64,000 nt of DNA from Staphylotrichum longicolle (taxonomy: Eukaryota > Ascomycota > Sordariomycetes > Sordariales > Chaetomiaceae): contig JAHCVI010000001.1 in NCBI GenBank assembly GCA_019096155.1, positions 7,502,001 to 7,566,000 on the forward strand, given 5' to 3'. Below the pieces are notes generated by a model that was not told the DNA's origin, made no database searches, and worked only from the letters and a program-made list of their open reading frames with translations. Positions 9,830 to 20,070 of the stretch are shown here, in pieces. Within the stretch, counting starts at the first letter, position 1, and the number at the start of each line of letters is the position of its first letter. The position numbers were made by a program, and so were the translations under genes.

Positions 9830-11389
9830 TTACGCCGTCAAATCCATACCGAATTCGTCCTCCTCCTTGAAGCTGACTTCCCCGCTGCCGTCATCATCAT
9901 AGAGGAAGTCGCCGGCCTCGAGCATGTCATGAGCCGCACCGCCAGCGCCATCGTCACCGGGGCTGATGCCGCCGTGGTCGATTCCGTTGCCATTGCCGCT
10001 TAGGGGCTCGCCCTTGTAGTCTGTGTGATGCGGCACCCGAAGGCCGGACCCTGCAGTGCGCGAGTACGAGAAAGTCCTCGACTGCCCGGGCTCGTCGTTT
10101 CGGGCCACCGCCTCCAGGAGCTCGGTCTGCATCCGTCTCTCGTCCTCGGTGATTTCGAAAGGGAGCTGGCCACCCCGCTCGTAGAGCGCATTGATGAGCT
10201 CTTCCTGCTGCTGGATCTTGAGGTGCAGCATCCACATGAGATCCCGCGTCCAGCTCACGGCGCCGTTGAGAATGTCGCCCTTGTTGGGGCCCTTGTCCTT
10301 GTCCTCGACGGGCAGCCCGGTTGTGATGTTGCCCGTGCTCCCACCCGCAGCCCGCCGTGCGCCGGGGCCTGCCAGAGCTGAGGTAGCTTGTGAAGGCGCT
10401 CCAACGCCGGAGAGCGTTGGCGACAGCGGTGTGCCATTCTGAATGGCTTTCCGAACCTTCTCGTCCTCCAGGCGGTGCGCCGGCACGAGTTTGCTGAGGT
10501 CTTGGATCCGCTCGTTGATGTTGTCCCGTCTTCGGCGCTCAACGAGGTTGTGCGACTCCCGCCGCCGCTTCCGTCTCGCTTCCTGGGAGGACGCGGCTGC
10601 CGCTGGTGTGCCGAGCTTCGCGGGCATCGACGCGCCACCCTTCAGGATGAGATCGTTGATTTGGTTCCCCTGGAGGCCCGCCTGGAGTGGCGAAGAGAAT
10701 CCCGATCCGGGGAAGGAAGACAGGCTGTTGGGCGTTTGGATCCACTGACCGGAATGCGACTTCTCGTGGTGAGCGCCCGATGTCCGGATCGGCTGAGCGC
10801 CGAAGGCGCTATCCATCCCCGCCATGGCTGCTGTCTTGGGGGTCAGGGAGCCTCTGGTGCTCGAGGGCTTGCGTTGCATGGCCGAGGCAAGGTGTGAGCG
10901 GGCCTGTGCCTGAGCGTTAAGGAAGTTGGGGTCGCCGTTCTCGTTCATTTCCGACTTCGCGAGAGGAGATCCTGCATATGAGAGTGGCGATTTCAGCGCC
11001 CCGCCAAAGGACTGGGCGTGCTGCATGTTCCGGTAGCCGAAGTTGTGCACAAATGGGCTCTGAATCGGATCGCCGTCTGGGGTACTCGAGTAGCCGTTCA
11101 TGGAGTGCGAGCCGATAGGCAGCCCATGGTGTGAGCCGTAGACACCGTGGGAATAGCTCACGTTCATGTCGCCCATGGTGCCAAAATCCTGGACTTGGGC
11201 TTCGGCCGGGCTGTTTAGCCCCTCGAGTAGCTCATCGTCGCCAAACACGGCCGAGCCGCTGGAGAAGGCGTTCGATGCGCCGTTGTGGTTGTAGTTGTGT
11301 TGGAAGGATGGCTGGAAGTTGCCTGGCATGGACAGGTCGTTCGGGTCAATCCCTCCATGCCCGCTCATCGAGAAGCCGTGTTGTGCCAT
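9830..11389 (-). CDS. bHLH transcription factor with long loop (Rtg3/MITF-like)
   Basis: A 519-residue protein from one coding exon. The basic region and helix 1 are at ~272-303 (RRKRRRESHNLVERRRRDN, then INERIQDLSKLVP), with the His, Glu and Arg pattern for E-box contact. Helix 2 is at ~368-392 (PNKGDILNGAVSWTRDL) and runs into KIQQQEELINAL, a short leucine-zipper-like extension. About 60 Gly/Ala/Ser-rich residues form an unusually long loop. The N-terminal 270 residues are Ser/Gly/His/Asn-rich and disordered-looking; the C-terminus is acidic (FLYDDDGSGEVSFKEEDEF). Long loops with a PNKG...L helix 2 resemble yeast Rtg3 and animal MITF/TFE factors, but the exact orthologue is not certain. A probable 5' UTR intron and a TATA box lie upstream. 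Confidence 0.88.
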   Translation of the reverse strand: MAQHGFSMSGHGGIDPNDLSMPGNFQPSFQHNYNHNGASNAFSSGSAVFGDDELLEGLNSPAEAQVQDFGTMGDMNVSYSHGVYGSHHGLPIGSHSMNGYSSTPDGDPIQSPFVHNFGYRNMQHAQSFGGALKSPLSYAGSPLAKSEMNENGDPNFLNAQAQARSHLASAMQRKPSSTRGSLTPKTAAMAGMDSAFGAQPIRTSGAHHEKSHSGQWIQTPNSLSSFPGSGFSSPLQAGLQGNQINDLILKGGASMPAKLGTPAAAASSQEARRKRRRESHNLVERRRRDNINERIQDLSKLVPAHRLEDEKVRKAIQNGTPLSPTLSGVGAPSQATSALAGPGARRAAGGSTGNITTGLPVEDKDKGPNKGDILNGAVSWTRDLMWMLHLKIQQQEELINALYERGGQLPFEITEDERRMQTELLEAVARNDEPGQSRTFSYSRTAGSGLRVPHHTDYKGEPLSGNGNGIDHGGISPGDDGAGGAAHDMLEAGDFLYDDDGSGEVSFKEEDEFGMDLTA

Positions 11390-11488
11390 CTTTAGAAAAT
11401 CCGCCGGACGGGCTTGCGATGGTGTGTGCGATCTGCGCCGACTCGACCCCGAGGATCGGATGATCGGTCTAAAGGTTTTGATGGGTGT

Positions 11489-11637
11489 CTAGGGCGGAAG
11501 AATGGCATGTCAGCTCTCGTGTTACAAGAAACAACGCTGGCGTCACCCAGCGATCCGCCGAGGCAGGCCGTGGCTGTGCGACCCCAGCCGGAGCGGTGAG
11601 GCGATGGGGCAAAGAGCAGTCTGCCTGATGCACATAC
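11489..11637 (-). other. Probable 5' UTR intron of the long-loop bHLH gene
   Basis: On the minus strand a strong donor (CCAG followed by GTATGT) at 11637 is paired with GCTGACATGCC as branch site and a pyrimidine-rich CATTCTTCCGCCCTAG acceptor ending at 11489. The 149-nt intron would lie 99 bases before the ATG, downstream of a TATA box. It is inferred from signals only. Confidence 0.5.
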
Positions 11638-11838
11638 CTGGAGACGAACTAGAGACGGGAGAGTTTTTGCTTTGCGCGCGTCGGGCCGCTCTCCATCAGG
11701 CGGGGAAAGAATACGGGGCGAAGCGGCGGTCGGGATCGAGAGTGACTCGGTGCAGCGATGTCGCAGATCGGGCTTCGGTTGAGGGCGAAAGTCCGGTGGC
11801 AGTCCGAGGACAGAGTGATTATGAGCGCGTGTTTTTGA

Positions 11839-11845
11839 TTATATA
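11839..11845 (-). promoter_or_regulatory. TATA box candidate for the long-loop bHLH gene
   Basis: TATATAA lies on the minus strand in a local AT-rich patch, 450 bases from the ATG and about 200 bases before the proposed 5' UTR intron donor. That spacing puts the expected start of transcription near 11810. Confidence 0.4.
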
Positions 11846-14800
11846 GCGGGTTTTTCGCTCTGCTGTGCAGCGCAGTGATTGCACAGGATTGGTGAGGCAG
11901 CGTGTGTGCAGAGATGTGTCGGATGTGACAGGCCGGGCGTTCAGTGGTTGCGTTGCGGTGACTGGGGGGAAGTAAAGAGTGCGGGAGTGGGTGCAGGAGT
12001 GGGGAGAGAGAGAGCCGGGGCTTAACAATGCAGTCGGCTAACCCGCTTGGGAAGTGGCCCCTTCAGATCGCAGCTGGTTGCAAGGGAGCGACAAGGGCCT
12101 TCCCAACAAAGCAACCAAGGAGAGTTCCGAATGGGAAAAAATTCCTTTTTGTCTTGGTCTGGTCCACGGGGCGCAGAGTCAAGACCGAGTCTGCAACTGC
12201 CAACCTGGTTGGAGGTAGTGCCGTTATATGTGTGCGCCGAGTCTCTGCTGGAGTGCGCAAGAACCAAGGTTGTACACCCCGGGGGAGTCGGCGGGTTGCA
12301 AAGGTGTCTGTGAGGGTGCTGCAGCAGGGAATCGGAGTTGGGGTTTGGCTCGGCCGGATGCTGGAATGTTTTTGGCGGGGAGAAGGCGGTGGGGGAGGGA
12401 ACGGGGTGGGGTGGAGCCTCTTTATAACCCTGAAGAAGAAGGGAGACGACGGTGGGCTTTTGTGAAGAACCCGGGCTCGGATGGAGCGGCAGTGTTGTTG
12501 TTGAGATGGAAGCCGACGCGGGTTTGCCAGAGTTTGAGGACCAGGCGTAAAGGCCGGCGGCGGCAACAAACGCTTGTTCCAATGACTCAGGGTGCACAAA
12601 GGGGAGTTGGGATGACGGTCAAGGCCGACCAAAGAACAACCAACTGCCCGAGCGTTGGAGAAGGGACGGGGACCTATATATTCGTATCGATAACGGAAAT
12701 GCGGGAGCTGCGGCTGCGGCTGGGGACTTCGCTTTTGCGGAGTACCTATTTCGGAGCGAAGCACATCCACCAGAAAAGGGTGTGGGTGTGGTGTGTGAGG
12801 CACCAGGAGGGGTGTGCAAGGGAGCCAGAGCCTAGAGTCAGAGCGGAACTGACGAAGTTTGGTATTCCGGTGTGCTTGGCCACCCAGAAATCGATGCCGG
12901 GGTCCAGGTGAGTGTGAGCAAATACGGGCAGTTCCAGGCACGGAGCAGCGGCCGCGGGAGATAAGGAAAGGCAGACAAAAGTTGCTCTCGCAAGAAAGGT
13001 AGGCTGTGAGATGGGATCAAGGTGTCTGCAAGGTCGTTACCCTCCGAGACCGAGACCTGGCCTCGCCGTGATCCGACCAGGGCTGTTGATTGGTTCTTGG
13101 CAAACGGCGCCCAATCCAGTTTGACAGGATCGACGGCAGCTCAACGAGTCGGAGCAGCAGACACTTCACTTCCTCCTTGCCTGTCGTCCTTCCTTGATGA
13201 TGCCGTCCGAGAAATCCACGCTGGGCCAGTTTGTTTCAGATCCAGACTGTCCAGGGCACCAAAGCTCGTTACTTTCTCTCTCAGGACCCTGGAAGCGGTT
13301 GGCGAACAGCCAGAGCTAGCTGTAAGAAGGGTAGGAAAGCCACGTCCTGGGGGTAGATCCAAGTCCCAAGTGCGGGCGGCCGGGTTGGTTTGCGGGGTTC
13401 TCTTGATTCCCAACTGAAGCGCTTTGAGCAGCAACTGAGAACGGCAGCCTAGTGTTTTTCGGAACCGGTACCTTGGTTTCCGGCAGCGACAGATGTTTGA
13501 AAACCAGGACCTGGCTCGTCCTTGGCTTGTGCGGTGGCCTAACACCTTTGTTGTTGGTTTTGACGTTCGAGTTGCTGGTTTGACGGGGGAGTCTGCAGGT
13601 TCGATTGGCTGACCCCGCAGGATGGCTTGGGTCGACGTGTTGAGCCTCGTGCGACAGGGCCCGATGGGCGTCGAGGTGAGCGAAAGTGGCAACGGTGAGC
13701 CACGGTGAGTGATGTGAGAAGGAAACCGACAAATCGTCCGGCATGGTCTACGCGTGTGGCAAGCGGGGGTTTTTATCCCGGGCCTTGATCAGGACACCGC
13801 GGCCCTTTCCACTGTGTCTTGCCTTGGATCAAGGCACGTCGTCTGACTTTTGGACGGGCCAGAAGTTGGTGTGTGGTGTATGAGTGTGCTGAGAAATCGA
13901 GACCTGGAGCAGAGCATAAGGGCAGAATTCAAAGTGACTAGAACTGACCGGGTTGCCGTGAGCCTTGGCTTTTCCCACCCGGGCTCCCATGCGCTTCACC
14001 GAACTGGACCGAAAACATGGGTGCGAGTCACTCAGCCTAGCCATCAATGTGACTTGCAGCTGAGACATCAAGGCACACTAAATCGAGAAGCGCAGCCACC
14101 CTTCGTCCCAGGCGGTGCGCGATACGTAATGTCTCTGAATTCCAGGTTCGACGGCGCCAAGACATGTCCCACGGGTTGGCCGGGACACCTGAGGGACCAC
14201 AGGGACGAGGGCAATGGTCCCAGCAGTAGCAATGCCGGCGTCAAGCTCCACAGCACGATGCAGCCGCAAGAAGGGATCGGCCCGTGTGATACACAAAACA
14301 TCGTGTCTATGCCAACTGCCGGAGATGCAGTCGCTACGCGGCGACTGCCAGGTCTGATCGGTGCAGATCCTCCGTTTTGTTGTCTGGGAGTCTTTTTTCT
14401 ACAAGTGACCTGTCATAAGCAACCAGTGAGGTTTACTGGATGGTGGCCGACATGGACAGTGTCGTCCTCCGCGTTCCTGGCATGAGGGTCTGGCTGGCAG
14501 CCCGACCGAGGCGGTCCAGATGTCGCCTAGGACACCCAGATCCATCCCTCTTCCCTGGCGTCCTGGTACGAATGCCATGCCGCGCTGCGCCGCTTCCCGC
14601 GTCCAGGACATCTCGGAGAGGAGTCCAGTGAGTTTCCACGTGCGGGTGTGGTCCGTCCTTCTCCGTGTGCGGGACAGACCGGCGCCTGGGTGATACCTGG
14701 GAGTGAGGTGTGGTTGGAAGGAAGGAAGAGAGACAACCTTTTGAGACTGGTTGCATCCCCGAGGTGGTCCGTGATCAGTTTCTGGCGGGTCAGCCTGGTC

Positions 14801-15556
14801 AGAAAAGCCAATCACATGGACAGGATCGACGAAGAGGTGTGCATCCAAGGCCCACATCTGCAAGGTTGCCGTTTCTGACGCTTGCGCAAGCAACGAACCT
14901 CGAGCCAAACCCCAAGCTCGCTCCTCGCATCGATAGGCACCGAACAGAAACCACCCTCCACACAGCCCAAGAACGCCACGGCCGCGCCCGCATAAACGAG
15001 GTCGCGTCTCATCGAGCTACGCTGAAGCCGGTCACTTTGAATCCACCAAGGCGGCAGCAGAATCAAGGAAGAGCGAGCAGCGCAGCAGGGCAACCGGGGA
15101 CACTCGACAGCCTTCAGCAACTCTCCGAATCATCTGAGTGCCGCGCCAGACCATTCTGGTTCCCACCTCAACGTGAGCTCTCCGCATGACTTTTTGATCC
15201 GCGACCGTGTCAAAAACAGACGCGACACCTCTCCCCTTTTCTTGGCGCCGCTCTGCTTGCTCCGGCGCTGAGCCCCTCCCTCCTGTTCCCCAACCCCAAA
15301 ACACCATACCACATTGACTCCACCCTACGGGCACTGTGCAGTCCTTGCTCACACACCATACCAGGCCGATATTGTGGTCACCAGGACCCCCGTCAGCCTT
15401 GCCAACTTCCTACTTTTCCTCCCCCGTAGCCGAGTTTCCAGTTGACACGCCCGACCCATCCGCCGACGCGCCCACACCCGCGCCTCGTCTCCATCAGCCT
15501 TGCCGAAGCCCGGACTATCAGATCCCGGGATAAGAAACAACAGCTCTTGGCACACC

Positions 15557-16741
15557 ATGGCGTCCACGTCGTTCCGCGACTCGATCAACTCGCTGGGCTG
15601 GTCTCGCCGTAATGCGGATATCCCGGTGAACACGGCGCCACAGGGCGGGTTTTTGTCATCGCTGCAGTCGCTCAACCCGTTTGGCGACCGTGGCTATGTC
15701 CAACTCCCGACGACCGAGGGCCCAGGCGCACCGTTGCCGGCGCCTAGTCGCCGCGAAGAGGAAGAGGGCTGGTTTGCCTGTGAGTCAGCTCGGTTCCCCT
15801 GCCGTCTTCCCCCACGCCCCATTTCCTTGTTTAGCTTCCTGCCCAAGGACCTTGTTGCCCCTGCAGACGGGCCTGCGATGCAGGACATGTGCCGGGTCTG
15901 CATGGCCATGTCTCAGTCTGCCCCACTTGGAAAGTTTGACTGTGATGTCTCTATCATTATTATCTCTGGCATCTCTCAGTTCCGACTTGACTTGCTATGG
16001 CGAATGAACCCTAACTAACGAGACATAGTGAGTCGATGGGATCGTCTGCTGATCTTTGGCGCCTGCAACCTCGGAGCTCTCGCATGCTTCGTCATCTGCT
16101 TCTTCCTCTTTCCCATCATATCTCTCGGCAAGCCGCGCAAGCTGGTTGTTCTGTAAGTGTCCTCCTTCCAGTAGCTTCGACTTGCACTGCCCCCAGGGGA
16201 CAGTCGCGCAAGCTCGCTTGACCCCGAATGAGGCAGCCTAGTCCGCGCAACTGCCAGGACGGGATCCCTGGCTCTCGGGCAACTCGCTGGGGACAGGCTC
16301 TAAATCACTGCCTTCGGTGAAGCTATCGGCTTTGTTGTGAGTGATCATGCTGTGAGGACATTAGGCTGACTCAATCCGATAGATGGACTCTGGGCTCGAT
16401 TCTCTTCTTATCATCCTTCGCCGCCATTATGGGCCCATGGGCATACCTACAGCACCTCGCCTCAACGCCACGATTGCCTTTCACGGCTGCCTATTTTGGG
16501 TCTCTTGGGTTGACACTCTACTTTTCTGTCGGCGTAAGTCCAGGCTTGGTTTCCCGCAAACACACCGTGGTTACTGAAGCTCTCCCAGCTCCAAAGCACG
16601 GTCCTCACGCTCTTTGCGGGGCTTATTCAACTCGCTTCCCTCATATGGTATTTGATCAGCTACTTCCCCATGGGCTCCAGCGGACTGCGCCTTGTCAGCA
16701 GTTTTGGCGCTCGCAGGGCAGCAGCCTGGATGACCAGCTGA
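15557..16741 (+). CDS. sft2: Sft2-family Golgi vesicle transport protein
   Basis: Four exons (15557-15779, 16029-16152, 16383-16533, 16589-16741) give 216 residues. All introns have GTGAGT or GTAAGT donors and AG acceptors. After a ~75-residue hydrophilic N-terminus (Arg/Ser then Pro/Glu), four membrane spans follow: LLIFGACNLGALACFVICFF; WTLGSILFLSSFAAIMGPW after PRKLVVL; AAYFGSLGLTLYFSVG; and VLTLFAGLIQLASLIWYLIS with YFPMGSSGLRLV behind it. This is the four-span Got1/Sft2 fold. Sft2 acts in fusion of endosome-derived vesicles with the late Golgi together with the SNARE Sed5. Length (yeast Sft2 is 215 residues) and topology fit well. Confidence 0.9.
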
Positions 16742-19700
16742 ACGGGCATGTCGTCCTTCTTACCACCAATGTACTCTTATGTCGCCATTGTCCTGTATAT
16801 GATGTAAATGGGTATGTCTCAAGCACACGGATTTGTTGTACTTCCAGCGCCATGGGGTCCGCTGGTTCATGACCCCAGCACCACTCGCGATATGTGTATT
16901 CCAAAGGTTCGTGCCGACTGACCCGGAAGTCCCTTTGTATACGGCTTGGCGGTTCGTTAGCATGGCCCTCGACCCTGCCATCACGGCACAAGGCACGGCC
17001 CGGTCACCTCAAACCAAGAGAAGTGAAGCTCGTTACGGAACGGCCCTCAGTTGCAATTTGAACCCGGCTTTTTAGCCGACAACACGTTGCTTGGCTCATC
17101 AACCCTGTCTCAGGGCAGTCTCGCGTCAAGAAGCAGGAGGCATGAGTGACATAACAGCAAGTCCGGCACTGGCACCAGCAGGCAGACGGAATCGAGTCGG
17201 ACATTTTCACACTCTGATGCTGAAGCAGCACATAGCAAGCGAGGCTGCAGGAAAGATTCGTCGAATCGGAGACCCTGACTGGCGGGCCAAGAGCCGCATT
17301 CCCCGTCTGGGAAGCGCAAGCCGGCAACTGATTGACTGGCCAGTCAAAGAAGGGCCATTTTTGCATTCGCCGACTGGGTTTCTGCCGAGGCCAAGGGAAG
17401 CCACCGGCAACGTCGGAGGGGCACATTTTGACCTGAACCACAACCAACCCTCCGGTGCAGAAGCCTGCTGGTCGGTGAAATCAGGGTGTGACGGGATATT
17501 TAGGTGCCAGAAAAACGGTAATTAAAGCACATGCCTGCCCTGGTAGGCTTCCCTTTCCCAGTCGTGCGGTTTGCTGCGCACAAATTGCCTACCTGGCCCA
17601 GGTGACGTGGAATGAAGACGACCAGGCTGCTTCCAGAAGCAAGTTTACTACCTTTCCGTATTGTGGAGGTCGCAGTGTTCTCCAGACCGACCGGGGCAGG
17701 AACCCCGCTTCGGCCGACCCCTCCGCCCGAGGAAACTCCCGCCCCTCCGTCACAGTGCGATGCGACGCTCCTTTGAAAGGCCTGCCCAACCGTGTCTGGG
17801 GACACAAAGTGCGTCAAATTAAAGGCGTGTATGGGAAATCAGAGCAGGCTTCTAGAAATAGGCTCGCAGAATCAAGTCATATTCCGGGTTGGACGACAGT
17901 GCAATATTTGCATACAAACACTGAACCAGTGACGGCGTCCGCCATCTCTGCGTGCTGTTGGGCTCCAGCACTTCCGGGTTCCGGTCCCCCACTTACACAG
18001 TACATGCGCTGGCTGTCCTGCATTTGTACAGTACACCACGTACAGGTACCTTACCTTCCATTACCTCACAGATCTGTAAATGCGCCCCTCTGTTGCAAAC
18101 ACCAAACGGCCACCTCCTGTGGGCAGCTGTATGTTGGCGAGATGACCAAACTGTGGCAAGTACATATGTACGTAGGTAGTATTGTGTTACCTCATCCGGG
18201 ATACTCAATGAGGGGGTTCGTGTCATGCAGACCAGACTTTCGTCTTCAGGTGCTGTGGCTGCGGTTTTGTGGTGGCTGCTCGTGTTGCAGCCACCAAGGG
18301 TAAAAGGCGAGGAGAGAGAGCTCTCTCGTGGAAAATGAACCCGTCCATAGCACGAAGTCGGGTGCACGGTGCTATATCGACGGGGCGGGCGAGACCTCAG
18401 ACATCCGAGACACTGGCGGGGACAGGTCGAGGAAGAGCCTGCGTTGAGTTATCAGGGATCGACCATTTTCCAACCGTGCCAGGAATGCTGCGTGAACAGA
18501 GTCAGGGCGACCTGCGTTGTCGCCAAGCAAGAGGGAGCAACAGCCAGGTTCCCCTCACACGCCTGGGTTACCATCCAGCACAATGCTACCAGGCGGAAAT
18601 TGCTGGAATTCCTCCCGCGGTGTGTCCAGGTCCGCAGTGTATACCTCCCGCAGCAGTACGGGAACTGGGCTCCGGGCCAGCACCAACCTGGAAAGCCAGA
18701 GCTGGTGTTGGGTGCTGAGCTGGCATTCGTACATGTCAGACAGCCGTCCTCTTTTGTTGTTGGCGGGCCTGGTCGTTGGAATCGAGGCTGGGTTTTGTTG
18801 ACTAAGGGCCCATTCACGAGCAGGTCTTGAACCACCATGCAATATGGAAGCCACGAGGCTCGGAAACAGCCATGGTTGCTGCTGCCGATGGGTGGAACGG
18901 CGCTTCCTGCCGTTCCACTGGTCTGATGTAATTTTCACGAGACCTGGATGAATGCAGGTTACAGGTCAATACAAACAAGCCGAAAGAGATCCTCGAAAGG
19001 TAACACACCAGACACGCGCCCTCGCCTCGCTGTGACCCGGTGTCATGCCATTCTGAACCTTTGAAATTTCCAGTCTCCTTGTGCCCTTCATTTCTGGCCT
19101 TTTCCCTCTTGCGAACCCGGTGCAGCAACCGATTTATATTCGCGCAACCCCACAAGTCGCAGACCCGGGGCCCCCTCCGCCGAACTGCAGCGCCGGGCAC
19201 TGGTACAATGCCAATTGTTTAGGTACCGGGCTCTATCTCCACCATTTCTTTTAGCAGAGTCTGAGAACCGAGAAAAATTTATTCCACACACACACACAAA
19301 TCTTGTCCACCCTTCGCCCTGGGAAGCAGTTCCGCATATCCCCCGGCACACTTTTTTTTCTTCCTTTTTTTTCTCTAACCCATCCCTCACTCCCAACTGC
19401 CGCGTTCTGCCCTCGTACACCCCCAAGACACTCTTTTCAGAGGTCGGTTGCTTGGGCGCTGTCTTCGGTTGTTCGTTGGTGTGAGGCTTCCTTCGGGCTG
19501 CTGCAGACCACTTCGCTGCATTGCCAGTCAACAACAAAAAAAGTTGCACTGGTCTCTGCCCGTGGCGTTTGCCTTGCTCACTCTTTCCGACCCCTCTTCG
19601 GTCCGCATCGCTACCCCAGCCTGCCCCCCTCGAGACGTCGTTACACGCACGATCCATCGAATCCCGAAGGCATCACCACCTCGGACCTGACCGGATCCCG

Positions 19701-20070
19701 CGGCTGCACGACTTTTTGTTCCCCGCGATCAACCGAACCGCCTTCGCCCCCGTTGGAGACTGGTCGTTTGCCCGGCTCAGATTGTCGATCGGCCCAGCTC
19801 GCCGACAGTCGCTCGGTCCAAGTCGAAGCTCGCTTTCGAGCCATTCCCCTCGGGTCTCGACGGCTTCCATATTCCGTCAGTGCGGGGAGGTTGTGTTGAC
19901 CTCTCCGGACATTGCCTGACCTTGGCCAGACGGACCCAAGGTTAGCAGGCCGTTTCTGCTTGCAGATTCCCTGACCAACTAGGGCTTACAGCCGCCCACG
20001 GCCAGAGTGATTCGTCACTGCCGTGCCCTCAACATCGTCTACACAGCGCCGACCGCGAATTCGCAACAAA
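16742..20070. other. 3.3 kb intergenic region before the La-domain gene
   Basis: It holds the Sft2 3' end, about 2 kb without recognisable genes, and from about 19250 a pyrimidine-rich stretch that looks like promoter and leader of the La-domain gene (long T/C run near 19349-19380). ORFs such as 17488-18303 (+) have no domain and a composition unlike the genes here. A possible small 5' UTR intron is listed separately. Confidence 0.5.
19941..19991 (+). other. Possible 5' UTR intron of the LARP1-like gene
   Basis: CCAAG is followed by GTTAGC, then CCTGACCAACTAG as a branch-like site and GCTTACAG as acceptor. This would be a 51-nt intron 79 bases upstream of the ATG. The evidence is splice signals only. 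Confidence 0.35.

Larger units (their letters stand above)
11390..15556. other. 4.2 kb divergent intergenic region (bHLH / Sft2)
   Basis: Apart from the proposed leader intron and TATA box of the bHLH gene, I find no gene. The longest ORF (12063-12941, minus) is Pro/Arg/His-rich in a way typical of antisense GC-rich DNA and has no domain or splice logic. A TATATA motif near 12673 could mark another promoter or a non-coding RNA. The final ~250 bases are CT-rich leader for the Sft2 gene. Confidence 0.5.

Noticed and set aside
12063..12941. 292-codon ORF on the minus strand
   Set aside because: Composition is Pro/His/Arg/Ser-rich as expected for antisense GC-rich DNA, it overlaps other ORFs, and it has no domain, splice structure or family resemblance.
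17488..18303. 271-codon ORF on the plus strand
   Set aside because: No domain or protein-like pattern; Cys/His/Thr-rich random composition in a gap where several unrelated ORFs overlap.
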